Shown: positions 37,501 through 42,838, numbered from the stretch's first letter. The stretch is 64,000 nucleotides of DNA from Aurelia coerulea (GCA_039566865.1 CM076949.1:17770501-17834500), one strand, 5' to 3'. Translations and numbers: made by a program. Notes: generated from the letters alone by a model not told the origin.

Positions 37501-39214
37501 TCTGCGGAGGAAATATTGTTTAGTACTGTGGACGTTCTTTCGATATCTCCTCCACAGTACTAAACAATACTTCCTCCGCAGATACATATTATCCAGCGCT
37601 CCTTCATAGAAGCACACCAGCAGTGTCTAACTACCCATGGTTGAAAATGGGGAAATTCCAAAGCAGAGAAATTACACTTCCATCTAAGTGGCGTATGCTG
37701 AGATCCATTGCAGTCTCTCCTAAATGTCTCATGTTCAAACGGATATGTCTCTGGTGTAATTTCTCCCTTTTCAAAACCCAGTAGAATCCTGTTTTATCAG
37801 CTCTGGTCAGCTTTTTGCACCAGCCTTGCACCAAATTCAATTCCACTCCGTCTCGCCTGTCTACTCCGAGACCTTTTTGCATTGTTAGTTGATTTACCTG
37901 CATTTGATATATTGTTTCTCGCAGCCGTCTCTATTGTTGTTGTCCTTCCTTCTGCATAGCTACTCATTTTTTGAAATATGAAGTCTTATCACATATAGGC
38001 ACGCGGTTTAATCGGTGTTCATTTCCGTCGATGCTTGCCAACGTTCTTTATAATTCCAAAGATAGAGGCAAGATGAACCTGTTCGTTGTTGTTCCTCTAT
38101 TTCTCCCCATTGCTTCCTCCACGGGGGGGGGGGGGGTTCTTCCATAGTAAAGGTACCTGGGGATGTGTCGCGAGCAAGGGTATACTTTTCGGACTTCTAG
38201 TCTAGCCAAGGGTATACTTTTTTGCAATTTTGGCCAGCAACGGTCAAGCCAAGGGTATCATTTTTGACAATATTGGTCTAGCGAACGTTCATGACATCAT
38301 ATTTGGCACAAATTTGACAATATTGGTCGAGAAAATGGTCAAAATTGGTCTAGCCAAGGGTACCATTTTCGTAAAAATTGGTTCAAACAATGGTGAAATT
38401 GGTCTAGCCAAGGGTACCCTTTTTAAGATGCTCGCGGCAGACCCCTACCCAGAATTTGGCCTAGAACCCCCCCCCCTCGTGGCTTCCTCTTTTCACTGCT
38501 TATGTATCCTTCCTTTCTTTGCTTAATGTTCATGCAATTTAAAGTCCCTCAAGATTTTTTCAATCTATCCTGCTAAGTTGCGCTCCCTAATTTCCCAAAC
38601 TTCCCACAGTTGCAGTCATTGCTCTTGTTCGGTTAGGGAGCAGTCATTTTTTATCCCGGGTTACCAAGGCGGAGGATTTTTAACAGGGGTATGAGAATCT
38701 TTCCCATTGCTGTATGGGGGTATCCAAATATCAAGGGAAATTGGAAAGAGTTTGGGCAGTACTGAAAGTTTCTTAAAATTATCAGATTTTGAGTAACCAG
38801 AGTTTCTTATGAGTTTCTTAGAGGTTCCATAGCAATCTTCATGTTCGCTACCTGTGCTCTCGTAAACATTTCAAAACAAGGTTTTTAAGCCTTTTCAAAT
38901 GTTTAGACATTACTCAAGCACCTTACGAGTAATATGATACAAGAAACAAGTGAAAGCAAAGTAAAAATATATCAATGATTTACTTTATCAAAGTAAATAG
39001 TTTCTTAACTTATATGTTTCCAGTACTGGAGTTTCTTAATTTTTTGGCGATCTGAGAGTTGAGTTTCTTAAGGGCAGTTTCTTATAAAAAGATACTTGTA
39101 AGTCGAAACACAGTATAGTAAAATAGCTCATAACTAGAAGCATAAATGCTTGCCATACTCACAGATTCCGCAGAGAAATAGCACAAACACGATTTTGACT
39201 TCCAAAGCAGCCAT
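1432..39214 (-). CDS. ADAM-family metalloprotease, N-terminal part (8 exons, incomplete at 3' end)
   Basis: ADAMs are membrane-anchored or secreted zinc metalloproteases that shed cell-surface proteins. Eight exons splice in order 39163-39214, 17686-17775, 12765-12843, 11740-11806, 10578-10663, 8034-8091, 2775-2838 and 1432-1523. All seven junctions use GT/AG, keep phase and give 588 nt (196 codons) without a stop. Residues 1 to about 20 form a signal peptide. The rest matches the reprolysin propeptide family: a DYEVVYPIRI segment near residues 27-36, ATFSFETNDGE, an SCYYDGKI segment, LLNTCNGIRGII, and YNIEPIA. These mirror the YEVVYPI, CYYxGxV, STCxGLRG and YxIEP landmarks of known ADAM prodomains. 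The catalytic HExxH, disintegrin and transmembrane parts are not in the window and should continue leftward beyond base 1. Intron 1 is about 21 kb. The family call is firm; the subfamily (ADAM9/12/28-like clade) is a guess. Confidence 0.9.
2115..2673. mobile_element. piggyBac-like MITE with CCCTTTCATTCCCA ends
   Basis: TTAA (2111-2114 and 2674-2677) flanks a 559-bp unit with perfect 14-bp inverted ends CCCTTTCATTCCCA. TTAA target sites plus CCC-initial inverted ends are the piggyBac signature. There is no transposase. It lies in intron 7 of the ADAM gene. Confidence 0.82.
2775..2838 (-). CDS. ADAM exon 7: prodomain
   Basis: The 64-nt exon has acceptor TTTCCTAG and donor GTATTG. It encodes DGAHKLYKAEKDDDNLDK then RTI plus one base. 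Known ADAMs have a comparable (D/G)-xx-H-xx-Y segment after the IEP motif. Confidence 0.88.
2839..3780. other. Intron sequence, nothing recognised
   Basis: AT-rich intron 6 of the ADAM gene. Short reading frames lack splice context and protein-like composition. Confidence 0.5.
3790..3975. repeat. CCGGAATTCC-rich minisatellite block 1
   Basis: A GC-rich island in AT-rich intron, made of degenerate GGTGGAATTCCACCGG and GGAATTCCGCCGGAA words. The words are self-complementary, so both strands give similar frames. It starts next to CCCATTAGAAAA. Block 2 at 5432-5985 ends next to the inverted form TTTTTCTAGTGGG, so both blocks may be the two ends of one 2.2-kb element. Confidence 0.75.
3976..5431. 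other. Intron sequence with short local duplications
   Basis: There is a local duplication of about 70 bp near 4274-4410, with GTGAAAGGAATATAT at both ends, and a CCTT microsatellite near 5092-5113. No coding signal was seen. Confidence 0.5.
5432..5985. repeat. CCGGAATTCC-rich minisatellite block 2 with 140-bp duplication
   Basis: The block is dense in GGTGGAATTCC(A/G)CCGG-like words. A unit of about 140 bp is tandemly duplicated: TTGGTGGAATTCCGCAGG occurs near 5460 and again near 5600. The open frames on both strands follow from the self-complementary repeat word and are not genes. Confidence 0.8.
5990..8033. other. Intron sequence with one short foldback
   Basis: AT-rich intron 6. The only structure I recognise is an imperfect hairpin at 6951-7037, plus an AACTCGTAAGAAATACTTAGTACTC-like stretch near 6350 that resembles the GTTTCTTA-type MITEs. 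Confidence 0.5.
6951..7037. repeat. Short foldback
   Basis: The left arm CACGCGAGGCAGATTGGC and the right arm, inverted, TACGCGTGGCAGATTGAC continue to GTGAC and form a stem of about 23 bp around a loop of about 40 bp. It is probably a small foldback element. Confidence 0.6.
8034..8091 (-). CDS. ADAM exon 6: prodomain IEP motif
   Basis: The 58-nt exon has acceptor CATTTCAG and donor GTAATG. It encodes GIIEDGDTTYNIEPIATKQ after completing the Arg codon begun in exon 5. The G-[IV]-I...Y-x-IEP signature is typical of ADAM prodomains. It ends in phase 0, as exon 7 requires. Confidence 0.92.
8722..9743. repeat. 146-bp satellite, 7 tandem copies
   Basis: Units begin at 8722, 8868, 9014, 9160, 9306, 9452 and 9598, exactly 146 bp apart, each opening with AAATCAAAACATCACTACA. 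Variant markers (GGGAAAGAT or GG(G)AATAAT; ACGCAAC or ACACAAC; TATTTCAG or TATCTCAG) show units 3-4 and 5-6 to be a repeated dimer. The array lies in ADAM intron 5. Confidence 0.97.
9744..10577. other. Intron sequence, nothing recognised
   Basis: Sequence between the satellite and exon 5, with a C run near 9841. The short plus-strand frame at 9785-10048 has no support. Confidence 0.5.
10578..10663 (-). CDS. ADAM exon 5: prodomain CYY and TCNG motifs
   Basis: The 86-nt exon has acceptor TTTTTAG and donor GTAAGAAC. It encodes YSPDSCYYDGKITTKKE then SHVLLNTCNGI plus two bases of an Arg codon. This is the CYYxGxV...S.vaLsTCxGlRG block, the most diagnostic part of ADAM prodomains. Confidence 0.92.
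11058..11465. mobile_element. hAT-like MITE with perfect 8-bp target duplication
   Basis: The ends CAGCGGCGTGGCCACGG and, inverted, TAGCGGCATGGCCAGGG fit the hAT terminal pattern YARNG. GGCTGCCC flanks both sides (11050-11057 and 11466-11473). The interior holds G-run/C-run hairpins and about 1.5 copies of a 120-bp unit (AGATGCATTCTAAGCCAAAG) that recurs in the 55-kb element. It is non-autonomous and lies in ADAM intron 4. Confidence 0.9.
11740..11806 (-). CDS. ADAM exon 4: prodomain
   Basis: The 67-nt exon has acceptor ACACAG and donor GTATATG. It encodes GIHPKKILLRTFDDDGNA then NIEQ. It completes the codon split after exon 3 and ends in phase 0. The sequence alone is not diagnostic; the phase fit and position between exons 3 and 5 support it. 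Confidence 0.82.
12071..12243. mobile_element. Foldback MITE with CATGGGTAG ends
   Basis: The ends CATGGGTAGCTAGACAC and, inverted, CATGGGCAGTTAGACGC are flanked by GTTTAAG and CTTTAAG, a 7-bp duplication with one mismatch. It belongs to the same family as the element at 37444-37639. Confidence 0.75.
12251..12408 (+). mobile_element. Solo 3' end of family-A non-LTR retrotransposon
   Basis: It carries the family-A 3' UTR block (a stem around CTTTTGCTCC, then TATCGT and a GTAACATTT...ATATATAAAAAAA tail) without coding sequence. It is either an extreme 5' truncation or a remnant. It abuts the foldback MITE at 12071-12243. Confidence 0.7.
12590..12665. repeat. Fragment of the 75-554 MITE family
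   Basis: It matches the right end of the first MITE: ATTCAATTC, then TTTTACCCCCAACTTTT-like sequence, then GATTTGAGCCCTATG. Confidence 0.65.
12765..12843 (-). CDS. ADAM exon 3: prodomain beta segment
   Basis: The 79-nt exon enters in phase 1, leaves in phase 2 and has the donor GTAAGTAAA. It encodes KDHVDEATFSFETNDGEM then VLNVKRT. This matches the ADAM prodomain stretch in which an F-E-x-x-G segment is followed by a hydrophobic LxLxxN segment. Confidence 0.88.
12844..14511. other. Intron sequence, nothing recognised
   Basis: Right-hand part of ADAM intron 2. Several overlapping short frames at 12962-13662 lack acceptable splice context or recognisable motifs. Confidence 0.5.
14516..15385. 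mobile_element. piggyBac-like MITE carrying TGACGTCA palindromes
   Basis: TTAA (14512-14515 and 15386-15389) flanks inverted ends CCCTAATCCTACCGGG and, inverted, CCCTAATCCTACCGGG. Subterminal G-run/C-run hairpins follow (GGGGGTGCTTTCCACCCCC). The interior contains five TGACGTCA octamers (near 14691, 14700, 14884, 15046 and 15070) and no transposase. Relatives lie at 44759-45639, 60384-61373 and, more distantly, 28160-28811. Confidence 0.88.
15390..17331. other. Intron sequence, nothing recognised
   Basis: AT-rich intron 2 with no coding, RNA or repeat signal I can support. Confidence 0.5.
17332..17386. mobile_element. 55-bp hairpin insertion with 9-bp target duplication
   Basis: TAGCCTGATAACCAGACC and its near-perfect inverted copy form a stem of about 22 bp around an 11-bp loop. 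ACATCAGCT flanks both sides (17323-17331 and 17387-17395). The ends match the pattern TAGCCTGnnnnCCAGACC of the 689-bp element at 32159-32847, so this looks like a minimal member of that family. Confidence 0.85.
17686..17775 (-). CDS. ADAM exon 2: end of signal peptide and start of prodomain
   Basis: The acceptor is CTTTTAG at 17776 and the donor is GTAAAC. The 90-nt exon starts and ends in phase 1 and encodes CLAASLDYEVVYPIRIDG followed by a charged stretch. YEVVYPIR is a hallmark of the beginning of ADAM prodomains. A retrotransposon tail begins only about 75 bp upstream of the acceptor, at 17852. Confidence 0.9.
17938..17971 (-). other. 3' UTR stem-loop of family-A retrotransposon
   Basis: In the sense direction CCCCG...CGGGG encloses a loop containing CATAGTCTTTTGCTCC. 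The loop is shared with the copies at 23257-23291 and 12281-12314, while the stem sequence differs but stays paired. In LINEs of the UnaL2 type a 3' stem-loop is recognised by the reverse transcriptase. Confidence 0.65.
18006..18114 (-). repeat. Inverted repeat in the 3' UTR of family-A copy 2
   Basis: GTCTGTCTCAAATTACATG and its inverted partner form a 24-bp arm pair (3 mismatches) around a loop of about 60 bp. The equivalent place in the other retrotransposon copies has a related inverted repeat. Confidence 0.7.
19253..19658. mobile_element. MITE with CTCAAGTACCGAATAAACG ends and C-run interior
   Basis: Perfect 19-bp inverted ends lie at 19253-19271 and 19640-19658, and the interior is rich in C runs. 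It separates two divergently oriented family-A retrotransposon copies. I could not find a clear target duplication. Confidence 0.75.
19679..22925 (+). pseudogene. Endonuclease/reverse transcriptase of family-A LINE (broken)
   Basis: Residues 1 to about 230 form an exonuclease-endonuclease-phosphatase domain: IVETHLD, YRSPSQD, TGDFNCRSTQWW, CIDLILTDQ and the EHCHHQIV region, in the usual order. The reverse transcriptase follows with NYRPISLLPIFGK, SGFRPGDSTVNQLL, LDISKAFDRVWHEGL, GVPQGSILGPLLFL and catalytic FADDTSLF. The frame breaks at an in-frame TAG (21824-21826), resumes in the same frame to about 22757, then needs a shift to reach the terminal GRFG stop at 22925. The C-terminal knuckle reads CPTN...HFLLLC, lacking the second Cys of the usual CxC...H...C. 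It copies RNA into DNA by target-primed reverse transcription; this copy is dead. Confidence 0.93.
22988..23160 (+). repeat. Inverted repeat in the 3' UTR of family-A copy 1
   Basis: CTGTTTCACACTTGATGT pairs with ACATCAAATGTGAAACAG across about 125 bp. It occupies the same place after the stop codon as the inverted repeats in the two neighbouring LINE copies. Confidence 0.75.
23257..23291 (+). other. 3' UTR stem-loop of family-A retrotransposon
   Basis: CCACGGG...CCTGTGG encloses a loop with GTCATTGTCTTTTGCT. The outer pairs differ from the 17938-17971 copy (CCAC/GTGG against CCCC/GGGG), yet pairing is kept. Confidence 0.6.
23428..23485 (-). other. 3' UTR stem-loop of family-B retrotransposon
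   Basis: In the sense direction GTGCCTTTCATGGTGGAA pairs with TTCCCGCCATGATAAGCAC around a loop with GATGACC and GTGTC. The copy at 46782-46838 keeps the loop words but has CACAGTG/CACTGTG in place of CATGGTG/CGCCATG, a set of compensatory changes. Confidence 0.7.
23551..23820 (-). repeat. Long inverted repeat with GC-rich core in family-B 3' UTR
   Basis: CTGTCTCTCATTTGATGTG and its inverted partner (23798-23820) form 23-bp arms. The core at about 23630-23775 is strongly GC-rich (GCCGCCGCCCCTCGCCCC), unlike its surroundings, and may be an insertion in the loop. Confidence 0.75.
23898..25890 (-). pseudogene. Reverse transcriptase part of family-B LINE
   Basis: An open frame of more than 600 codons. 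It carries NNYRPISLLPVFGKLFEKL, SGFRPGDSTINQLL, LDFSKAFDKVWHEGL (motif A), GVPQGSVLGPLLFLV (motif B), the catalytic FADDTSLF (motif C), the long DEHKHLG-like connector region and a C-terminal CRCGTADEDSEHFLLHC zinc knuckle. It ends in ATKRFD, as the 46.6-kb copy does. It is separated from the endonuclease part by one frameshift near 25885-25890, where a short T run seems one base short. Apart from that shift this domain looks intact. It is a LINE of the CR1/L2/Jockey group by motif. Confidence 0.92.
25802..27184 (-). pseudogene. 2A-like motif plus endonuclease domain of family-B LINE
   Basis: The frame opens with MLLAGDIETNPGP, matching the 2A ribosome-skipping consensus D(V/I)ExNPGP preceded by a hydrophobic stretch. 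The apurinic-type endonuclease follows: HWNLNSIC, AISESMLD, LYRSPSQN, TGDFNCRSSQWW, CIDLIITDQ and DEHCQHQIVYGK. All expected catalytic positions look present. The frame breaks near 25888, just before the reverse transcriptase begins. 2A-like sequences at the N-terminus of non-LTR proteins are known from sea urchin, amphioxus and molluscs, where they act in translational recoding or as N-terminal signals. Confidence 0.93.
27146..27184 (-). promoter_or_regulatory. 2A-like (StopGo) sequence
   Basis: GDIETNPGP fits the 2A core, with ribosome skipping expected between the last Gly and Pro. The open frame continues upstream (FSAGEDFPTNLI), so a short upstream peptide could be released if the real start is further 5'. 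Confidence 0.8.
27261..28155. other. Intron sequence, nothing recognised
   Basis: Part of ADAM intron 1 and possibly 5' sequence of the family-B LINE. The overlapping minus-strand frames at 27216-27673 are Phe/Leu-rich and unsupported. Confidence 0.45.
28160..28811. mobile_element. piggyBac-like MITE, CCCTATCA(A/G)GCCTAGGG ends
   Basis: The ends CCCTATCAGGCCTAGGG and, inverted, CCCTATCAAGCCTAGGG are followed by GGGGGCTGATTCAGCCC-type subterminal hairpins. TTAA flanks the right end, and the left flank is TTGT, probably a mutated TTAA. It contains GTCACGTGAC and ATGACGTCA words. Confidence 0.75.
28816..29499. other. Intron sequence, nothing recognised
   Basis: No supported coding or repeat signal. 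Confidence 0.45.
29500..29945. repeat. Three degenerate units of about 165-170 bp with ATGACGTCA cores
   Basis: Near 29545, 29708 and 29880 the sequence repeats a TTCA(A/G)AAAA(A/T)GTCC-like lead, then CATTATGACGTCATTATG, then TTTTGCATG. Each unit carries one to three TGACGTCA or TGACGTCT words. Confidence 0.7.
30113..30272. mobile_element. Short hAT-like MITE
   Basis: The inverted ends CGCTGGCGGACACTT and, inverted, CAGTGGCGGACACTT enclose G-run/C-run blocks. The target duplication is poorly preserved. Confidence 0.65.
30273..31160. other. Intron sequence, nothing firm
   Basis: Possible decayed MITE between about 30470 and 30800 (GGCGGGGGACTT against ACCCTCCCCCGGG), but I cannot define its ends. 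Confidence 0.4.
31165..31515. repeat. AACTCGT-type degenerate minisatellite
   Basis: Dozens of TAACTCGTA-like words alternate with AATAAAAATGA-like spacers in an irregular array. Minus-strand frames here (Tyr/Ser/His-rich) arise from the repeat. Confidence 0.8.
31516..32150. other. Intron sequence, nothing recognised
   Basis: No supported feature. Confidence 0.45.
32159..32847. mobile_element. 689-bp element with 66-bp inverted ends, TAGCCTG family
   Basis: TAGCCTGTGTTCCAGACC and its inverted copy open nearly perfect 66-bp terminal repeats. Each repeat contains an inner hairpin (CAGACCACTT...AAGTGGTCTG). CCAGCCCA flanks both sides (32151-32158 and 32848-32855). A second internal palindrome (GAAACTAAGAGGAAAGG) lies near 32300-32390. 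No coding capacity. It is a longer relative of the 55-bp and 61-bp hairpins at 17332 and 49616. Confidence 0.88.
33330..33741. mobile_element. GTTTCTTA-type MITE (TA target), copy 1
   Basis: The ends CACGTTTTTTTATAAGAAAC and, inverted, CACGATTTTTTTATAAGAAA are flanked by TA on both sides. A TA target suggests a Tc1/mariner-class mobiliser. Copy 2 is at 60949-61368. Confidence 0.82.
33800..34450 (+). repeat. Diverged single arm related to the 52.7-kb palindrome
   Basis: Collinear similarity to 52997-53610: GATATCCGC(A/C)CAAA, then AATAGTATTTCAAATG, AAGATGTACATTTCTTC, GGATAAAGGAATGG, ATGGTTATCGAA, GCTGATCATT, and AAAAGTGGAT-TTGTTATTAAA. Only one arm is present, directly right of the TA-flanked MITE. 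The two plus-strand frames at 33985-34483 are therefore not host genes. Confidence 0.75.
34561..35120. repeat. 280-bp tandem duplication
   Basis: 34561-34840 is repeated head-to-tail at 34841-35120 with only a few substitutions (for example TTCACCTTCC against TTCACCATCC), so it looks recent. Confidence 0.95.
35524..35569. repeat. GC-rich hairpin
   Basis: GAGGAGGCTCGACGAACTCT and its nearly perfect inverted copy flank a 4-base AGTC loop. The origin is unknown; it could be a small foldback insertion. Confidence 0.6.
35730..36065. repeat. Decayed inverted relative of the 826-1274 MITE
   Basis: Inverted similarity: TTTTTGGGTCTCAAATATG, AAGTAACATTACTACAATCAAAAT and ATTATGAGCAATCTAATCAG-like stretches correspond to the interior of 826-1274. 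The ends are worn. Confidence 0.55.
36530..36697. mobile_element. Short MITE (copy 1 of the 36.5/62.9-kb family)
   Basis: It shares with 62930-63093 (opposite orientation) the words TTCATTAAGCTAAA, CACTTCCTAAA, TTTTGTTTATTGCAAA and TGTGCCCCCAGTGCC, flanked by GTAGGAAGCATC-like ends. Confidence 0.65.
36700..37436. other. Intron sequence, nothing recognised
   Basis: No supported feature in this part of intron 1. Confidence 0.45.
37444..37639. mobile_element. 196-bp foldback MITE with CATGGGTAG ends
   Basis: Arms of about 90 bp starting CATGGGTAGTTAGACACTG fold around a spacer of about 16 bp. The flanks are GTTGAAA on both sides (37437-37443 and 37640-37646), a perfect 7-bp duplication. Related to 12071-12243. 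Confidence 0.88.
38120..38481. mobile_element. MITE with CACG(A)GGGGGGG ends, internal repeats and 8-bp target duplication
   Basis: The ends CACGGGGGGGGGGGGG-TTCT and, inverted, CACGAGGGGGGGGGG-TTCT are flanked by GCTTCCTC on both sides (38112-38119 and 38482-38489). The interior is a degenerate array of GGTCTAGCCAAGGGTA(C/T) words. An 8-bp duplication suggests a hAT-type mobiliser. Confidence 0.82.
38755..39108. repeat. GTTTCTTA-rich MITE-like repeat
   Basis: It is inverted relative to about 61590-61734 and shares TCTTAGAGGTTCCATA, ATCTTCATGTTC and the AAAGATAC(G/T)TGTA terminus. The right end is about 55 bp from ADAM exon 1. Confidence 0.6.
39163..39214 (-). CDS. ADAM exon 1: start codon and signal peptide
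   Basis: The ATG is at 39214 (reverse strand). It opens 17 codons, MAALEVKIVFVLFLCGI, plus one base, followed by the donor GTGAGT. The hydrophobic VFVLFLCGI core followed by small residues from exon 2 (CLAAS) is a typical signal peptide. Joining directly to exon 3 would create TGA, so exon 2 is needed. I could not define the 5' UTR or promoter on its right side. Confidence 0.85.
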
Positions 39215-40679
39215 TCCTCACTTCCTGTGTGTTTGCTGACAAGATGGGCTGCAAAGAGAGTGTAGAGAGGCTTCGCCCTAAATGGTCAGGTTTCGCAACA
39301 AAATTGATTTAAAAATAAGGAAACGCCCTAGGACTGGGCAAATCACGATAAAAATGTTCATTAACTCTTTCTGAAATCTAAACTTAAATGTAACGACTAG
39401 TTTCTTGTTTGTCTTGGTAAATTTTCAGTTCAAACGCAAGCCGGTCTGAACGGCCTATTCTTTGGCATGGCGTCTAACTTGGACGTACCCTAATTTCATA
39501 ACGACGCCTTCGCAGTTATTACCTGGTAGAACTTATCTCGTCGCAGCAAACCTAAGCAGGATGATTAAACTGTGAGTGCCGGGGGAAGGAATAAGGAGGT
39601 CTACGTGATATTTTTGAATATGAAGCAAGTGGAGAAGGTGTTTGCAAAAAGTAAGAAACGATATGGTTACATTTCAAAATATTGATAGATAAAGTGATGA
39701 AATTGACTAAGGGGGAGTTAGTTCGTGAATGAAACTTTACGCAAATGAAATAAACAAGTCAGTAATTGACAAAAAAGTCAAGAACTATAATTTTACCATT
39801 ATCTTGAGGATTATGACTTTAACCTTATGACTTCTAAATTTGTGGTTGACAGGGGAGTCAGTAAGTGAAGTCAGAATCCACAGGCTGACCAATAGGGGCG
39901 AAGGTAGGCCAGTTAGACCACAACCGAGATAAAACCCCCGGCTTTTACAATCAATGCAAATTTCTGAAATTTTTCTTCAAAAATAATCTTTGCAGGGTTG
40001 GAGTTGCCTGTAAACAAACTTTAGTTGTACTTTATACAAAATCCTGAGGCAACGCGAAGAATACAAATTTTCGGCTTGGAAAACAACAAGGACATAAAAT
40101 ACTCTCACCTTTGTCCAGTTCAAGAAAGTGTTTTAAAAATGTCCTTCAGGACAAGGATAGGTGGTAAAAAACGAAAACAACAGGATATAATCTCAGAAAT
40201 GGCATTAGTGAATAATGTTAACATGCTTTCCTGCAGAATCCTGGCCCGAACTCCTTTTGAAACGAAGTTTTTGCAGCGCGTTCAGATATGATGAAAAACG
40301 TTAGCTGACGATTTAGGGCGATGCTCCTCTAGTGGACAGTGGTTTTCAGCAATAATAGAAATTTTTCAAGCTTATAATTTTCAAACAGAGCAAGACAATA
40401 TTATCTTAGCTGGATGATAAAAGAAAAATTCAATTCTCTATTCTTTACTCGCCACAATCTTGGTGCGTTTCTATTGTCGTGATTTCTCTTCGCAGGCAAA
40501 TCTGCACCTGATAAAACTCGGAATTGAGGATCCTGGATTTAAGGATCGTAAGGAATCTGACTCATTGGGTATTTTAACAGAGGTTGCATTCCTATTTCTT
40601 TGTTCTCATCATTCAACATAACAAAGTTTAGAGTGCGCTTCTCGCTGTTTACAAAGGTAAATTCAAACTTATTTCCCTT
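39215..40679. other. Upstream of ADAM exon 1; no promoter element recognised
   Basis: This stretch should contain the promoter and 5' UTR of the ADAM gene. I saw no convincing TATA or initiator arrangement. The plus-strand frame 40025-40291 is unsupported. Confidence 0.4.
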
Positions 40680-40682
40680 TTA

Positions 40683-40903
40683 GACTGCGTTCATACGATG
40701 CTGGCACATTTTGAAAACGGTGAAAAACGTGACGGTAGCAAATTTTAGCTAGCGCTTACACGATACCGTTTTCAAAATGTCCAAGCTAGAATTCCGCTTT
40801 CAGAATTTGCAGGCAAAAAATGTTCCGTTTTCGTGTGAACAGGAGGCCCATCCATCACTTTTTCACCGTGTTTAAAGTGTGCCGGCATTGCGTGAACGCA
40901 ATC
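40683..40903. mobile_element. 221-bp MITE, PIF/Harbinger-like
   Basis: Inverted ends of about 45 bp (GACTGCGTTCATACGATG and, inverted, GATTGCGTTCACGCAATG) lead into GCCGGCACA-like and CGGTGAAAAA words. TTA flanks both sides, as expected for PIF/Harbinger targets. Confidence 0.7.
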
Positions 40904-41244
40904 TTAGATGTGGATTATGTTCGTTAGGTATCATTGAAAGATAGATGTTGGAGTAAGTGTAATGTGAAAGCCCTTGTATCCTTTTCTAATACTTTGGTAC
41001 TAGTTTGGGACATCAAAGCTCAACTAACCCCATCTGCGAACCTGGGTGTCTTGAAGCAAACAATGCCTGGAGGGAGGATTGATTCAACCCCCTTTTTCCT
41101 GTAGATATATGAAATATGACAACCTCATTTCGCATAAAAGTACATCAAATCAACAATGAAGATTTGAAATAATAATTCAATTAGTGATGTTGTTAGTTGT
41201 CACACGAACTATGAGCGGAATACATGTAATCAAGAGACCTATGA

Positions 41245-42265
41245 TAGGGTAGGGTGGGGCAATTTGGGTCTACAGGGTAAAGTGGGTCTACTGAGCTTTT
41301 TTCTACAAATATCCTTTTTCGCTAAATGGAAGAAAGGTTGGCTATTTTTCTTTTAATCTCTACATGATAAACTGCCTTTTTGCATAAAACATTCATCTTA
41401 GATGTATCTCAACTCGCTTTATAAAATAACTTTGCTGAACGGCCTATTGTGCAAGAATCTCAAAGCCCAGGAAAACTTTCTCCTGCCACTGTTGTTTTGC
41501 TTTTCTGGTCAATCTAATGACCTTGAGGTAGGAGTTTGGTCATTTACAAATGAAATAACGTTTATTTCAAAGTCATTGACACGATTGTTCTTTTTATATT
41601 TATTTTTCACCAGGTGGGGAAATGTGGGCCTTCTGAGAATTCAGCCATAATTCAAATTCAACGAAGCCTTGAATTGCTTAAATTGTCGCACTTATATTCA
41701 TCTTGCCATGCTGTTTTCTGTCTAAAATTCGAAAATGGGTTTCCTATTACCGCAGTTGCTGTCTAGTAACCAATAAATTGGAGTAAACATACTGCAAACA
41801 TCTTTATTTCACTGTTATTATCAAATTTGATCACCGACTTACAAGTCGCAACTGTGGTGGATCACAGCATAATGACCGTAGTTTTAGTTTCGCCGCGGGA
41901 ACGGCATTGCTTGCGATAAAAGGCAAATATTGTGATTTCATGGAATAGAGAATAGTTGAGAAAGGTAATTCCGTTAATTTTTTAATCATTCATCCTTTCG
42001 TATTCCGATATTGTACAAGTTTTGAATATAGGCCCACTTTTCCCGCTCGTCGGAAAAAGTGGGCCTATTTTAGTTGCCATAAGAGAACATTTTTTTTAAA
42101 TATTGAACTGCCTTTGTCAGAGCTGAAATTGTTCCCAAGAAACAAGAAGCACTAAATGTCAATTAAACGAAGCTTTTGAAATTGTTTGCATTTTATTGTC
42201 GTTTTACCAGCTATCCATTTTGAGATTTTGCTCATTTTAGACCCACATTACCCCATTCTACCCTA
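41245..42265. mobile_element. 1-kb non-autonomous element with TAGGGTAG ends
   Basis: The ends TAGGGTAGGGTGGGGCAA and, inverted, TAGGGTAGAATGGGGTAA continue into TGGGTCTA. TGA flanks both sides, a possible 3-bp duplication. An internal AGGCCCACTTTTCCCG...GGAAAAAGTGGGCCT palindrome lies near 42030-42070. No transposase. Confidence 0.7.
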
Positions 42266-42580
42266 TGAAACCAAAAGTTAGGCTGAATTAGCCTGCGTGT
42301 AGCCTCAACTTTGGATCAATTGAACAAGGTCTAAATATAGAATGTCCAAATTGTTCAAGTGTTAATGCTCTATGATAAAGAGTTACACTTAAAGATGTGA
42401 AGAGAAATTTTATCTTGAGTGACATGTGCAATGAAGAACGCATTGCTTTTGTGGAGCATCCAAACATCGAAGTTGGGAAACATCTAAATAAAGGTAAGTT
42501 ATATTTGAACGCCCATGGAGACAGCCGTTTAGCCAAAAAACCTTCTAGATGCGTCACATCCTGGACTCTCTAGCAAAGAT

Positions 42581-42838
42581 CAAGGATGGCGCCAGCAGGG
42601 GGGCTAGGGGGGATAGGGGGCAGGAGCCCCCCAAAATGTCATTGCACCCCCCATTGGCACTTAAATTTTCGACAATTTCTACGCACTGTCGGCATTTTCA
42701 TAACCTGCACCTCCAGATTTCTTTGCTGCGTTGTCATCTCAGTGAACATAAATTGAACTCGTTCATAAAATAATTTCTCACTGTCGGCACTCTGACAGTA
42801 TTTGCCCCCCTAGCATTTCTTCCCTGGCGCCATCTCTG
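42581..42838. mobile_element. hAT-like MITE with GATGGCGCCAG ends
   Basis: The ends CAAGGATGGCGCCAGCAG and, inverted, CAGAGATGGCGCCAGGGA fit YARNG. The 8-bp flanks GCAAAGAT and ATAAAGAT match at 6 of 8. Confidence 0.7.

Noticed and set aside
12765..39214. Direct splicing of ADAM exon 1 to exon 3
   Set aside because: The junction would create TGA; using exon 2 keeps the frame and supplies the YEVVYPIR segment.
40025..40291. Plus-strand frame of 88 codons upstream of ADAM exon 1
   Set aside because: No motif, no splice or start context, and composition similar to surrounding noncoding DNA.
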